A DNA stretch of 64,000 bases from Niallia taxi (GCF_032818155.1 NZ_CP102589.1:3148001-3212000), one strand, 5' to 3'. Positions 17,970 through 27,716 are shown, counted from the stretch's first letter. The notes: generated by a model from the letters alone, not told the origin. Translations and numbers: made by a program.

Positions 17970-18275
17970 ATGAGTCGATCAGAAAAACATGCAAACCAGG
18001 ATCATAAGAAGGGGAAAAAACCAGTATACTTTATTTGCTGCTGTGCCTTACTTCTTCTTTTTATTGGCGGCTATTTCTTCACAGAGTATTTCTTTGCTGA
18101 TAAGCCAAATGATCAAAATTTAGGAGACAAAGTAGTCATTACACTTCCAACTGGCAAAAAAGTTTTTACTTATGAAAATCTTATTGTCGAAGAAAACGGA
18201 AAGCTCTTATATAAAGGAGACAGAAATACGCTTGACCTCACTGGCGGTGTGATTGTTTATGAGGATTGGGATTAG
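17970..18275 (+). CDS. Small single-pass membrane protein of unknown function
   Basis: A 101-residue protein: a basic N-terminus of about 17 residues, one membrane helix (about residues 18-42, starting YFICCCALLLLFIGGYFF), and a short outside domain with LPTGKKVFTYENLIVEENGKLL. I do not recognise a family. The ATG at 17970 is preceded by GGAGG at 17960-17964, so it is preferred over the in-frame TTG 27 bases upstream, which has no ribosome site. It is a single-gene unit with its own terminator, divergent from the flotillin operon. Confidence 0.72.
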   Translation: MSRSEKHANQDHKKGKKPVYFICCCALLLLFIGGYFFTEYFFADKPNDQNLGDKVVITLPTGKKVFTYENLIVEENGKLLYKGDRNTLDLTGGVIVYEDWD

Positions 18276-18292
18276 CTCTACCTACTGGAAAT

Positions 18293-18330
18293 AAGCTGGT
18301 CCCCAAGTATGGACCAGCCTTCTTTTTTTT
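18293..18330 (+). terminator. Terminator after the small membrane protein gene
   Basis: AAGCTGGTCC and GGACCAGCCTT pair over an 8-base loop and are followed by eight T residues. Confidence 0.9.
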
Positions 18331-18334
18331 CTGC

Positions 18335-19132
18335 TTAACTTAATGTTCCTTGTTGAGTTTGTTTAGCTAAAAGCGGTCGTCCATTGCTCCAAATTACCTC
18401 TACCGGGAACGAGAAATATTCTGTTAAACAATGGCTTGTCAATATATCTTCTGTTTTTCCCTTGGCAAAAACCTCTCCATCTCTTAACAACAACGCAGAC
18501 GAAAATACTGGAAGGATTTCCTCCATATGATGTGTCACATAAATAATGGTTGGACAATTCTCCATTTGGGCCAGCTGCTGAATGGTCTCAAGCAATTGCT
18601 CTCTAGCTAAAAAGTCAAGTCCTGTTGCCGGTTCATCAAGTATAACAAGCTCTGGATTGAGCATTAAAGCTCTCGCTATTAATACCCGCTGTTTTTCTCC
18701 TTGTGACAAGCTGGAGTATTGTCTGTCTGCATAGGAATAACAGCCAAGCTGCTTCATTAGATTGATCGCTTTTTCCCTCATTGCATCTGTCGGTGTTTCA
18801 TATAAACCAATGCTTGCAAACGCACCGCTCAAAATAATTTCATACGCGCTGTCTGCTACATAGAGATTTTGCTGAAGCCTGCTTGAAACTAGGCCAATTT
18901 TTTTCCTTAACGATGCACCAAGCTCCGCCTTGCCAAATTCCTTGTCAAGTACGGTCATTTTTCCTACTGTTGGATGATAATAGGCACAAATCATATTAAG
19001 CAATGCGGTTTTTCCTGCTCCGTTCAAGCCATATAAAACCCAATGCTCGCCCTTATTAATCTCCCAATCAATTTCCTTTAAAATCCATTTACCGTTTCTT
19101 TTCAGTCCAATCCCCTTTGCCTTAACAACCAT
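18335..19132 (-). CDS. ylmA: ABC transporter ATP-binding protein, YlmA type
   Basis: A 265-residue ABC ATPase with Walker A GLNGAGKTA near residue 35, signature SLSQGEKQR near 142, Walker B LVILDEPATGLD and the H-loop VTHHMEE. The signature SQGE in place of SGGQ and the lack of any adjacent permease match B. subtilis YlmA and other ModF/YlmA-like orphans. Its substrate and partner are unknown. It ends against the terminator of the convergent small gene and appears monocistronic. Confidence 0.85.
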   Translation of the reverse strand: MVVKAKGIGLKRNGKWILKEIDWEINKGEHWVLYGLNGAGKTALLNMICAYYHPTVGKMTVLDKEFGKAELGASLRKKIGLVSSRLQQNLYVADSAYEIILSGAFASIGLYETPTDAMREKAINLMKQLGCYSYADRQYSSLSQGEKQRVLIARALMLNPELVILDEPATGLDFLAREQLLETIQQLAQMENCPTIIYVTHHMEEILPVFSSALLLRDGEVFAKGKTEDILTSHCLTEYFSFPVEVIWSNGRPLLAKQTQQGTLS

Positions 19133-19198
19133 TCGCTTTTCCCTCCCCTATCCATTTTACAGGAAACTCCGAATATTTAGATAATGAAATATTTAAAA

Positions 19199-19230
19199 TT
19201 AAAAACCCCCTTTTATATAAGGGGGTTTTT
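19199..19230 (-). terminator. Terminator of the HPr gene
   Basis: AAAAACCCCCTT pairs with AAGGGGGTTTTT; perfect stem, T-run on both strands. Confidence 0.93.
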
Positions 19231-19245
19231 ATGTATTTGGTGCGA

Positions 19246-19512
19246 TTAGCCTACTAGGCCTTCTTTTTTAAGAACTGCTTCTAAACCGTCAACAGCTTCT
19301 GTTTCGTCTTCACCAGTTGCAGAAATAGTGATTTCTCCACCTTTTGGTACACCAAGTGACATAACGCCCATGATGGATTTCAAGTTCACAGATTTGCCTT
19401 TATAAGCAATTTGCATGTCTGATTTGAATTTGCTTGCAGTGCTTACTAATAATGTAGCCGGTCTAGCATGTATTCCAGTTTCATCAATAATAGTAAAAGT
19501 TTTTTCGCTCAT
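19246..19512 (-). CDS. ptsH: Phosphocarrier protein HPr, orphan locus
   Basis: An 88-residue HPr with both regulatory sites: His15 in GIHARPA, phosphorylated by enzyme I, and Ser46 in [11 protein letters not shown], the HPr-kinase site used in carbon catabolite control. It is full length and matches Bacillus HPr closely, and it is not Crh because His15 is present. Unusually no ptsI follows: the gene has its own terminator and lies behind a PTS IIB gene. A good AGGT-type site precedes the ATG. Whether this is the only ptsH cannot be told from the window. Confidence 0.93.
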   Translation of the reverse strand: MSEKTFTIIDETGIHARPATLLVSTASKFKSDMQIAYKGKSVNLKSIMGVMSLGVPKGGEITISATGEDETEAVDGLEAVLKKEGLVG

Positions 19513-19657
19513 GGTAAAATACCTCCAAATAAAATATGTGTTACCTTTCTATTTTAGCTGATTTTGATAGTGAATACTAACTTTTTTTCTTTTCTTTTCC
19601 GTTCTTCTTCTATCTTTTGATAAAGATTGAAAACTATTCATGGTTTTTACTTCTTCT

Positions 19658-20002
19658 TTATTGTTTCCTTTTGTCAGAAGTCAACTCATTTTTGTCTTTA
19701 TCTGAAACCAGTTTCAGAGCAAGATCTAATACTTCCTTTGCATTAAATGTTCCATAATCCACTGTGTTAATGATCGATACAGGAACTCCCTTTTTACTTG
19801 CCGCATTTGTTACATCACGCAGCAAAAAACGAACCTGCGGACCAAGTAATATGACATCTGCCTTGTCCATATGATGATGAATCGCTTCAGCGGGTATGGC
19901 CCAAATTGTACAATTAATCGAATTGCTTTCAGCGTATTTTTTCATTTTGCGCACTAACAGGCTTGTAGACATCCCGACTGCACAGCATAGAAGTATTCTC
20001 AT
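19658..20002 (-). CDS. PTS lactose/cellobiose-type IIB protein
   Basis: A 114-residue stand-alone IIB. It starts MRILLCCAVGMSTSLLVRKM, where the cysteine in the CAVGMSTS loop is the phosphorylation site, and continues with AIPAEAIHHHMDKADVILLGPQVRF, typical of the CelA/ChbB group. The ATG at 20002 is preceded by GGGGAGG; longer readings would run into the upstream gene. No IIC or IIA gene is nearby, so it either serves a permease elsewhere or acts as a regulatory phosphocarrier for the PRD regulator 26 bases upstream. An extra adjacent cysteine (LCCAVG) is worth noting. Confidence 0.88.
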   Translation of the reverse strand: MRILLCCAVGMSTSLLVRKMKKYAESNSINCTIWAIPAEAIHHHMDKADVILLGPQVRFLLRDVTNAASKKGVPVSIINTVDYGTFNAKEVLDLALKLVSDKDKNELTSDKRKQ

Positions 20003-20028
20003 AATATCCTCCCCATTAGCCATCATTC

Positions 20029-21969
20029 TTATGAAGGAAAAACTGACTTGAATTCTGAAAAGCTCTTGCATTTTAACAAATGCTGAATGATAGTCGGGCT
20101 GTCGAGAACATCCCCAAGCACGTCATACAATTCTTGAAAATCACCCGTACTGTTCTTTTGCACACTCAACAGACAGATAAATTGAACATTTTTCCCTCCC
20201 CAGTCAATCGGCTTTTGCAATGTACAAAATGCCCAGAAGGTCTTGTCTGTCTGTGGTGTGTTGGGGTGAGGAATGGCAACCATATTTCCAAAGCATGTTG
20301 GTGAAACCTTTTCCCGCTCTCTTACATGATCCATGAAGCTACTGTTAATCAAGTCAAGACTCAAAAGCTCTGCTTCAAGAAAAGCAAAGATTTCCTCCTT
20401 CGTGTCAAACGGTTTTTGTAAGAAAACCAATTCTTCTCGGATAGAGGAGTAAGCGTTCGTTTGAGCCTTTTTTGAATATAAGGCGCCATTAATTTTTGCA
20501 AAATCCCTGTCACCAAGAATTGTATTAACTTCAATGACAGGAACCGGGATGTCTTCTTTAATCGGGATTGTACTTATGATAAGATCAACTTCACTAAAAT
20601 TGATTTCCTTCACTTTATAAAGTTCTGTCGTTCCAATCATCTCTAATTCCGAGCTGTATTGGGATTTTAATTTATAATACAAAAGGTTAGCGCTGCCAAC
20701 TCCTGAAGCACAAACAATCATACAGCGCTTCTTCTTGTTACTGACTTTTTTCCTTTCCATCGCCGCTCCGAAATGAAGCGCTAGGAAGGCAATTTCATTT
20801 TCATGAATGTCATACCCCAATTCCTTCTTAATAACACCAGCTGAAACAACACCTGCTTCAAACGGAATCGGGTAGTTTGATTTAATGTCATCAAGCAATG
20901 GGTTCCTTAAGTTCATTTTATAGCGAAATCTGTTAATGGCTGGCTTTAAATGCAAGGATAAGCCTGTAAAAAGTTCTTTATCCTGATCTATTTGGAGGTT
21001 CATCTTATGTTCAACCTCTTCTAGAATATTTGCCGTTAAGCTCAGAATTCGTTCGTCAATGAAATCAAGCACTTCCCCATCTGTCAAAGCATGGTGACTC
21101 ATCAGCTTCGTGCCAAGCAAATGGATGGCAATATAAGCAACCTCTGTTTCAGGGAATTCAACATGTAATGTATTTTCAATTGTTTCCACAATTTTTTTGG
21201 AGACTGCATATTCCTTTTCGTCCGTAATTTCATTTGTCTCTTTTGGAATGGCAGAAATATAATTCCCTTCTCGTATACGCTTACAAGCAATCACAATATG
21301 AACAACGAGATTATTCAAGCTTATATCTGACAATGTAATCTCAGCGATCCTGATTTGTTCAAGGATAATCGTTCGAATTGCCGTCAATTCTTCATTTAAC
21401 AAGAGTGCTGCCGGATCATAGGTAAGCTCCGTATGATCGAGCTTCCTATTAAATAAATACTCTGACATACAAAAACGGAGGTTCACTTCCTCCCCTTTTA
21501 GCCTCATTCCTGAGTTCCCTGTCTTCTCAACCTTTAAATCATAGCTTTTGAGAAGCACCTTCACTTCTTTTAAGTCATTCTGAATGGTTGACTTGCTTAT
21601 GAACAGTTCATCTGCTAAATCTTCCAGCTTTAAATTTTTATCTGTAAGCAAAAGACGATTAATGATGTAATGGACTCGTCCACCCTTAAGTGTCGGAATG
21701 ATTTCGTCTTTTCCTTCCTGGAAGCTGTCCTTAAGAAATTTCCGAAAAAGCTGATCGCTTTCGATTATTAATTGGTATCCCTGCCCTCTGACAGACTTAA
21801 TTTTCGCTCCGTTAACAGCAAGTAATGACTCAAGTTCCTTCATATCATTTCGTACAGTTCTTGATGTAACATGAAGCACTTTTGATAATTGTTCACTTGT
21901 TATGAGGTCTTCTGCAGCCATAAGCTGCTTTAATAAGTTTCCTGTGCGGTTTTCTAACATTTCTTTCAC
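20029..21969 (-). CDS. PRD-domain transcriptional regulator with PTS IIB and IIA domains
   Basis: A 646-residue regulator of the MtlR/LicR/ManR type. In order: HTH (about residues 8-60), Mga-like HTH (about 85-165), PRD1 (about 180-280), PRD2 (about 295-395), an IIB-like domain with Cys in CASGVGSANLL near 408, and an IIA domain (about 500-640) with the phosphorylatable His in IPHPNTP. Such activators are tuned by HPr and EII phosphorylation according to sugar supply. Its expected target is the PTS IIB gene just downstream plus a permease not present here. The sugar cannot be read from sequence. Confidence 0.9.
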   Translation of the reverse strand: MKEMLENRTGNLLKQLMAAEDLITSEQLSKVLHVTSRTVRNDMKELESLLAVNGAKIKSVRGQGYQLIIESDQLFRKFLKDSFQEGKDEIIPTLKGGRVHYIINRLLLTDKNLKLEDLADELFISKSTIQNDLKEVKVLLKSYDLKVEKTGNSGMRLKGEEVNLRFCMSEYLFNRKLDHTELTYDPAALLLNEELTAIRTIILEQIRIAEITLSDISLNNLVVHIVIACKRIREGNYISAIPKETNEITDEKEYAVSKKIVETIENTLHVEFPETEVAYIAIHLLGTKLMSHHALTDGEVLDFIDERILSLTANILEEVEHKMNLQIDQDKELFTGLSLHLKPAINRFRYKMNLRNPLLDDIKSNYPIPFEAGVVSAGVIKKELGYDIHENEIAFLALHFGAAMERKKVSNKKKRCMIVCASGVGSANLLYYKLKSQYSSELEMIGTTELYKVKEINFSEVDLIISTIPIKEDIPVPVIEVNTILGDRDFAKINGALYSKKAQTNAYSSIREELVFLQKPFDTKEEIFAFLEAELLSLDLINSSFMDHVREREKVSPTCFGNMVAIPHPNTPQTDKTFWAFCTLQKPIDWGGKNVQFICLLSVQKNSTGDFQELYDVLGDVLDSPTIIQHLLKCKSFSEFKSVFPS

Positions 21970-22132
21970 CCCAGTTTATTCTTTTCAATCGCTGTGGGTT
22001 TACAACCTTTTCAATATATAAAAACATCAGGTTCTTTCCTGAAACAAAAAATAGCATAAATTCCTACTACTATACATACTAGCACTTTTTGCATATGTTC
22101 ACTATAAAAACAAGAAATTTACTTCCTCTTTA

Positions 22133-22166
22133 TAAAAAAATAGGGCTGGCCCTTAACCTGCCCTAA
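22133..22166 (-). terminator. Terminator of the peptidase C26 gene
   Basis: TAGGGC and GCCCTA enclose a GC-rich loop (with inner GGCC pairing) and, read on the minus strand, run into seven T residues. Confidence 0.8.
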
Positions 22167-22181
22167 TCACTTAAATCCAGT

Positions 22182-22898
22182 TTATTTTGCTGCTGCGACA
22201 AACTGAGCAAAAATCTCGTTCATTCTTTCATAAGTTGCAGCCATAGACTCTGGATGCCACTGAATTCCGAGTAAAAACGCTGGATAGCTTTTATGCTCAA
22301 CAGCTTCAATAATGCCGTCAGAGCTTTTTGCAACAGCATTCAGCTCCTCTGCCAGCCCGTCAATTGCCTGATGATGAAGGCTGTTGACTCTTTCCTTCTC
22401 TACACCTAATATTTCATAAAGGCGGCTGTTTTTATCAATTGTCGCCCAATGGGTATCTCTGCTTCTGTCCACTGTTTGGGTATGCTGAATACTGTCACGA
22501 ACTTGGCTTGGAATATCTTGAAACAAGGTTCCGCCTAAAGCAACATTCAATATTTGCACACCTCGGCAAATAGCTAAAATTGGTTTTTGTTTCTCCATGG
22601 CAACCTTTAATACAGCTAATTCTACAGTATCCCGAAGTGGAATAGTGCTGCCTAATTTTTGATGTGGATCTTGTCCATAAAACTGGGGATCGACATCCTC
22701 TCCGCCGCTTAACAGAATCGCATCACAATGGTCCACCATGTCCTCTGCCAACTCCTCGCTTACATAAGGCAAAATTACCGGAAGCCCTCCATTTGCATGT
22801 ATTGCCTTTTGATAATCGTGATGAACATATGTACCGTCCATGAATTTATTATGAAATACATATGCACCTGTTATCCCTATTACAGGTCTAGTTGACAA
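22182..22898 (-). CDS. Gamma-glutamyl-gamma-aminobutyrate hydrolase-like class I amidotransferase (peptidase C26)
   Basis: A 238-residue enzyme of the PuuD/peptidase C26 group. The nucleophile is the cysteine in PILAICRGVQILNVALGG near residue 110; the His-Glu pair is in GIQWHPES near 215. Relatives cleave gamma-glutamyl-GABA or other gamma-glutamyl amides. No polyamine-catabolism genes are adjacent, so the substrate is open. The best start is a TTG at 22898, since the next in-frame Met is within the conserved N-terminal strand; the ribosome site is close and weak. The gene stands alone with its own terminator. Confidence 0.88.
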   Translation of the reverse strand: MSTRPVIGITGAYVFHNKFMDGTYVHHDYQKAIHANGGLPVILPYVSEELAEDMVDHCDAILLSGGEDVDPQFYGQDPHQKLGSTIPLRDTVELAVLKVAMEKQKPILAICRGVQILNVALGGTLFQDIPSQVRDSIQHTQTVDRSRDTHWATIDKNSRLYEILGVEKERVNSLHHQAIDGLAEELNAVAKSSDGIIEAVEHKSYPAFLLGIQWHPESMAATYERMNEIFAQFVAAAK

Positions 22899-23004
22899 TG
22901 CTCCTCATCCCTTCCCCACTTAAACAAAATATTTTTTTAATATTAAGACTATATTAATGAAAAAGGAATGTCAATAAAGTTAACAAGGCATTTTAACCAT
23001 AGAT

Positions 23005-23034
23005 AAAGGAGCATCGTTTGTAAATGCTCCTTTT
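23005..23034 (-). terminator. Terminator of the YunD-type gene
   Basis: AAAGGAGCAT and ATGCTCCTTT pair over nine bases, about 35 bases beyond the stop. The T-tract is short on both strands. Confidence 0.7.
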
Positions 23035-23068
23035 AAAGTGTTTTAATTTATGGAATGATCTCCTGTTT

Positions 23069-24625
23069 TTACCAGATGACTTTCCAGTTATGATCACACG
23101 TCGCCGTAACTGTTTTTCTTTCCAAAATATAATTAGCAATAAGCTCTGACATATCAAACTGGATTTCCCGCAGTACAGGTTTATTTTGATACATGAAGTA
23201 ATTACCGCCACCACCAGCACGATAGTTGTTCATAACAACTTCAAACTGTTCGTCTGCTGTCATATCTCTTCCTTCATATTGAAGTTTTACAACTCTGTTG
23301 CCAACTGGTTTAGAAATGTCCAGTACATAGTCGATTCCTTCCCACATGTCATAATTATAATGCTGTGGTTTTGGATATAGATACGATTTATTCACAGCTG
23401 GATTACCGCTTTCATCGACTTCAAAATATTTCGCACTTTGCTCTAATGCATCCTTAATATCCTTTCCAGATATGGAGAGAACCTTCAACGTATTCGGATA
23501 AATATAATTTGATACAATATCTCTCATTGTGACATTCGGCTTAAACCCAGGTGAATCATTGTTGAACAAAGCCGTATTGGCAATTTTCACTCCTGCTGCC
23601 TGCATTTGAACTTTATTAATAAATTCTATTAACGGACTGTCGGACAAGCGTGTTTCCATCGGATCACATACGGTCATATCACCATCAATAAAGCCAATAG
23701 GTGTGTCGAGCCAATGTTGTGTACTCTGTTCATATTCAAGAGCAAGACTTAAAATATCTGCATCTGCTGTTACCCCTTCTGTTGATAGAAGCTCCGCTTT
23801 TTTGCTTGTTAATTCTCCATTATTAAATGTTAAGGTTACTTTACCGACAAGCTGGCCGTTGTTGCTTGCTTGGATAATTTCTACTCCATTTATATTTCCA
23901 ATTAATGTTCTGTGCTGATGTCCTGTAAGGAGAACGTCCATGTTGTCTATTTGTTCACACATGCTGTACCCTTGATTTTCTCCTGTGAGTGCTTCTGTAG
24001 GCTCACCTGTGTCAATATCTCTTTCAAACCCACCATGATAGGAAACTACAATACATTGAGGCTGTTCTTCTGCTTGTATCCTTTCAACCCAATAATTCGC
24101 CGCTTCAAGGGCATCGCAGAAGGCAAGTCCACTTATATTGCTTGGGTTTTCCCAATTTGGTATGTAATGTGTTGTAATACCTAGGATTGCTATTTTAATT
24201 TCACCAATTTTTTTGATTATGTATGGTTTACCTAAAAACGGTTCATTTGTATCTTCCTTTACAATATTCGCACAAAGCCATGGAAACGCTGATTCATCAG
24301 CTGCTTTATGAAGAATATCAAGTCCATAATTAAATTCATGATTTCCAATTACCGCTCCATCATACTGAAGCTTATTTAATATTTGAATCATCGGATTGTT
24401 TTTGTCTGCCAATGATTGAACATAATGATAAGTTAATGGTGTTCCTTGAATTAAATCCCCATTGTCAATAACAATTGTATGCTCATTTTTTGAACGTTCT
24501 TCTGCCAAGATGGTCGCCACTTTTCCGAGACCAACATCTGCCGGCTGATTATTGCCATAAAGAAGAGGATAAATATTCCCATGTACATCGCTAGTAAATA
24601 ATATCGTTACATTTGTATCTGTCAA
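23069..24625 (-). CDS. yunD: Cytoplasmic 5'-nucleotidase/metallophosphoesterase, YunD type
   Basis: A 518-residue two-domain enzyme. The N-terminal metallophosphatase (about residues 5-270) has all metal motifs: TSDVHG, DNGDLIQGT, GNHEFNYG, SYHGGFE and GHQHR. The C-terminal 5'-nucleotidase domain (about 300-500) includes NYRAGGGGNY, which stacks on the base. There is no signal peptide, so unlike most 5'-nucleotidases it should act inside the cell, as expected for YunD. The start is TTG with GGAG five bases upstream. It is divergent from phnD. Confidence 0.88.
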   Translation of the reverse strand: MTDTNVTILFTSDVHGNIYPLLYGNNQPADVGLGKVATILAEERSKNEHTIVIDNGDLIQGTPLTYHYVQSLADKNNPMIQILNKLQYDGAVIGNHEFNYGLDILHKAADESAFPWLCANIVKEDTNEPFLGKPYIIKKIGEIKIAILGITTHYIPNWENPSNISGLAFCDALEAANYWVERIQAEEQPQCIVVSYHGGFERDIDTGEPTEALTGENQGYSMCEQIDNMDVLLTGHQHRTLIGNINGVEIIQASNNGQLVGKVTLTFNNGELTSKKAELLSTEGVTADADILSLALEYEQSTQHWLDTPIGFIDGDMTVCDPMETRLSDSPLIEFINKVQMQAAGVKIANTALFNNDSPGFKPNVTMRDIVSNYIYPNTLKVLSISGKDIKDALEQSAKYFEVDESGNPAVNKSYLYPKPQHYNYDMWEGIDYVLDISKPVGNRVVKLQYEGRDMTADEQFEVVMNNYRAGGGGNYFMYQNKPVLREIQFDMSELIANYILERKTVTATCDHNWKVIW

Positions 24626-24855
24626 ATTACTCCACTCCTATACCTTTGTTCGTACTCTCTTGCATGCTTTATTATAGTAGAAGAGCTTCGTTTTTTCTTT
24701 CTTTTTTTCAGAAAATGAAACTCTTAAAAAACTAGTGAGATATTTTACAATAATTTTTTCTGGAAAATATTAAACATTTGTCCAATCACGGGTATCTAAA
24801 AAACGCCGTCCCTACTAGTTTTATACTAATTATCGGAATTTTTCAATTTATTATG

Positions 24856-24927
24856 TTTACAAAAAAATAATAATTTATTTATACAAAATTTTCACTATTT
24901 TACAATTTTATATGCTATATTTTTACA
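24856..24927 (+). promoter_or_regulatory. Cluster of TTTACA-like repeats upstream of phnD, candidate Pho box
   Basis: TTTACA at 24856, TATACA at 24880, TTTCAC at 24890, TTTACA at 24899 and TTTACA at 24922 fall at roughly 10-11 or 21-24 base steps, like the direct repeats bound by Bacillus PhoP. The region is very AT-rich, so chance is a real alternative. Confidence 0.35.
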
Positions 24928-24961
24928 TGTAATAACACATAACATCTTTCGGAGGTAAAAT

Positions 24962-25891
24962 ATGTTCAAAAAACTTGCAACATTCGGTCTATCTTTGTCG
25001 TTAGCAGCAGGTGTTCTTGCTGGCTGTGGATCATCAGCAGATGAAACTAGCTCTGATGCATCAAAGGGATATGAACCAAAAGAATTAACCGTTCAATTTG
25101 TTCCTTCTCAAAGCGCTGCTACACTTGAAGCAAAAGCAAAACCACTTGAAGAGTTATTATCTGATGAATTAGGCATTCCGGTGAAAGTAAGTGTTTCTAC
25201 TAACTACAACACAATCATTGAAGCAATGGCTTCTAAACAAGTTGATGTTGGCTTCTTGCCACCAACAGCTTATGTATTAGCGAAAGAAAAAGGTGCTGCT
25301 GATGTTATTCTTCAAGCACAGCGTAAAGGTGTTAATGATGATGGTTCTGAGAAAGATGAATTAGTAGATTTCTATAAATCTATTTTCGTAGTGAAAAAGG
25401 ATTCTGGCATCGATTCAGTTGCTGATCTTAAAGGCAAAAAAATTGCATTCCAAGATGTTACTTCTTCTGCTGGTTACGTATGGCCTGCGGCTACATTAAT
25501 GGATAATGATCTTGACCCGATTAAAGATGTACAAGGTACTACAGTAAAAGGCCATGACCAAGCAATCATCTCTCTATTGAATGGTGATGTTGATGCTGCA
25601 GCTGTTTTCCAAGATGCTCGTAATATCGTTAAAGCAGATTATCCTACTGTGTTTGAAGATACAAAAGTCGTATCCTTCACAGAAGAAATTCCTAACGATA
25701 CAGTATCCGTGCGCTCTGACATGACTGACGATTGGAAAAAGAAATTGCAGGATGCATTCATTGCAATCGGCAAAAGCGATGAAGGTCATGAAATTATAAG
25801 GGATATTTACACACATGAAGGATATGTTGTTTCTGATGACAGCAACTTTGATGTTGTGCGTGAATATGCAGAAAAAGTGAAGACTGAATAG
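24962..25891 (+). CDS. phnD: Phosphonate/phosphite-type ABC transporter substrate-binding lipoprotein
   Basis: A 309-residue PhnD-family protein. A lipoprotein signal ends in VLAGCGSS with the cysteine near residue 22. The family pattern follows: TVQFVPSQSAATLEAKAKPLEELL, then DVGFLPPTAYVLAKEKGA, and FQDVTSSAGYVWPAATL. CGGAGG lies seven bases before the ATG. PhnD proteins bind phosphonates, phosphite, hypophosphite or phosphate; motifs do not settle which. A strong hairpin follows the gene, before phnC. Confidence 0.9.
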   Translation: MFKKLATFGLSLSLAAGVLAGCGSSADETSSDASKGYEPKELTVQFVPSQSAATLEAKAKPLEELLSDELGIPVKVSVSTNYNTIIEAMASKQVDVGFLPPTAYVLAKEKGAADVILQAQRKGVNDDGSEKDELVDFYKSIFVVKKDSGIDSVADLKGKKIAFQDVTSSAGYVWPAATLMDNDLDPIKDVQGTTVKGHDQAIISLLNGDVDAAAVFQDARNIVKADYPTVFEDTKVVSFTEEIPNDTVSVRSDMTDDWKKKLQDAFIAIGKSDEGHEIIRDIYTHEGYVVSDDSNFDVVREYAEKVKTE

Positions 25892-25988
25892 TATATTTAT
25901 TATGACAAAAGTGGATGAATTTCTGAATGTTAAAAGTATTTTTTACATAATGTAGTTCAGCTCTTTTGATTACTATTAATCTATTCAC

Positions 25989-26020
25989 CCAACCATCTAG
26001 TAAAAATACTAGGTGGTTGG
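25989..26020 (+). promoter_or_regulatory. Intercistronic hairpin between phnD and phnC
   Basis: Thirteen-base arms (CCAACCATCTAGT and ACTAGGTGGTTGG, one wobble) over a 6-base loop, followed by ACTTATTTTC. It could be a partial terminator or a 3' stabiliser that lets more binding protein be made than transporter core. Confidence 0.7.
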
Positions 26021-26130
26021 ACTTATTTTCTCTACTAAGCAACAGAGTTATTAGATTCAGTTGTTTAGTAGAAAAAAGAAGCTTGTTGTTTAGGTTCTTT
26101 TTCTAAAATTAAGAGAAAGTTGGTAGGCAA

Positions 26131-26901
26131 TTGATACAGTTTAAAAATGTTACGAAAATTTATCCGAATGGCACAAAGGGTTTGAATAATATTAACATCA
26201 CTATTGACAAAGGTGAATTCGTTGTAATTGTAGGGCTTTCTGGTGCCGGAAAATCAACATTCCTCCGTTCCATAAATCGTCTCCATGAAATTTCAGAGGG
26301 TGAGATTTTAATAGACGGTAATTCCATTACAGCAGCAAAGGGCTCTGGTCTTCGGAAAATCCGCCGTGATATCGGCATGATCTTCCAAAGCTTTAATCTA
26401 GTTAAACGCTCTACTGTAATAAAAAATGTATTATCTGGTCGTGTTGGCTATCACAATACGTTTCGGACAATTCTTGGGCTCTTTCCTAAGGAAGATGTGG
26501 AACTTTCCTTAACTGCCTTAAACAGGGTGAATATTTTAGAAAAGGCCTATTCTCGTGCGGACGAGCTTTCAGGTGGTCAGCAGCAGCGTGTATCAATCGC
26601 TCGTGCATTGGCACAAGAAGCCCAAGTTATTTTAGCAGATGAGCCTGTCGCTTCCCTCGATCCATTAACTACAAAGCAGGTTATGGATGACTTAAAGCGT
26701 ATTAATGAAGAAGATGGCATCACTACGGTCGTCAACCTTCACTTCATTGATCTTGCTCGTGAATATGCTACCAGAATTATTGGGTTGAGAGCAGGTGAAG
26801 TAGTCTTTGATGGACCTGTAGAAGCGGCAACAGACGAAGTGTTTGCGGAAATTTACGGCAGACCAATTAAAAAAGACGAGCTATTAGGTGAGCCAGTATG
26901 A
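26131..26901 (+). CDS. phnC: Phosphonate-type ABC transporter ATP-binding protein
   Basis: A 256-residue ATPase with the PhnC opening [18 protein letters not shown], Walker [10 protein letters not shown] near residue 35, signature ELSGGQQQR near 150, Walker [14 protein letters not shown] and H-loop NLHFIDLA. The start is TTG; the ribosome site (GGTAGG) is modest, so translation may be lower than that of phnD. It overlaps phnE by four bases. Confidence 0.9.
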   Translation: MIQFKNVTKIYPNGTKGLNNINITIDKGEFVVIVGLSGAGKSTFLRSINRLHEISEGEILIDGNSITAAKGSGLRKIRRDIGMIFQSFNLVKRSTVIKNVLSGRVGYHNTFRTILGLFPKEDVELSLTALNRVNILEKAYSRADELSGGQQQRVSIARALAQEAQVILADEPVASLDPLTTKQVMDDLKRINEEDGITTVVNLHFIDLAREYATRIIGLRAGEVVFDGPVEAATDEVFAEIYGRPIKKDELLGEPV

Positions 26902-27716
26902 GCATAAATGAACCGAATATTAATGATCCGAAAATAAACGTAAGGAATGCACCTAAACCGCCTGCCAAAACAAAAATGATTTTCACTATTCTTTTAGTAG
27001 TGGCTTTGCTGTGGTGGAGCTCCTTTAAAACAGAATCCTCTATTGCTGACTTAACAATTGGATTCCCGAATATGTTTGATTTACTTGTGCAAATGTGGCC
27101 GCCAAACTGGCATTACTTTGAAGTTATTTTAGAACCACTGCTTGAAACGATCCGTATGGCTGTTATTGGCACTACATTTGGGGCGATAATTGCTGTTCCA
27201 CTCGCATTGCTGTGTGCAAGCAATATTATTCGCACACCGTGGATTGTTTATCCGTTCCGGTTTATCCTTAACTTAATCCGGACAATTCCTGACTTGCTTC
27301 TTGCAAGTATATTTGTTGCTATTTTCGGTCTTGGTTCCCTTCCTGGGATTATTGCACTATCCATTTTCTCAATTGGTTTAGTTGCAAAGCTGCTGTATGA
27401 AGCAATTGAATCCATTGATCCAGGGCCCCTTGAAGCAATGACAGCAGTTGGTGCCAACAAAGTGCAATGGGTGTTCTTTGGGGTTATTCCTCAAGTTACT
27501 GCTCATTTTACTTCCTATGTATTATATACATTTGAGGTAAATGTCCGGGCTGCAGCCATTCTTGGATTGGTCGGAGCTGGGGGAATCGGGGAATATTATG
27601 ATAAAACGCTCGGATTCCTTGAATACGATAAGACTGCTTCTATCATCATTCTGACATTGGCTGTTGTATTAGTGATTGATTATATTAGCACGAAATTACG
27701 GGAGAAATTATTATGA
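26898..27716 (+). CDS. phnE: Phosphonate-type ABC transporter permease 1
   Basis: A 272-residue permease with about six membrane helices after a 25-residue cytoplasmic tail rich in Asn and Pro. The docking loop is visible as [21 protein letters not shown] near residue 180, followed by [12 protein letters not shown]. It is coupled to phnC and to the second permease by ATGA overlaps, and should pair with that protein to form the channel. Confidence 0.9.
   Translation: MSINEPNINDPKINVRNAPKPPAKTKMIFTILLVVALLWWSSFKTESSIADLTIGFPNMFDLLVQMWPPNWHYFEVILEPLLETIRMAVIGTTFGAIIAVPLALLCASNIIRTPWIVYPFRFILNLIRTIPDLLLASIFVAIFGLGSLPGIIALSIFSIGLVAKLLYEAIESIDPGPLEAMTAVGANKVQWVFFGVIPQVTAHFTSYVLYTFEVNVRAAAILGLVGAGGIGEYYDKTLGFLEYDKTASIIILTLAVVLVIDYISTKLREKLL

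Noticed and set aside
18335..19132. Naming a substrate for the lone ABC ATPase.
   Set aside because: No permease nearby, and the YlmA-type group has no settled function.
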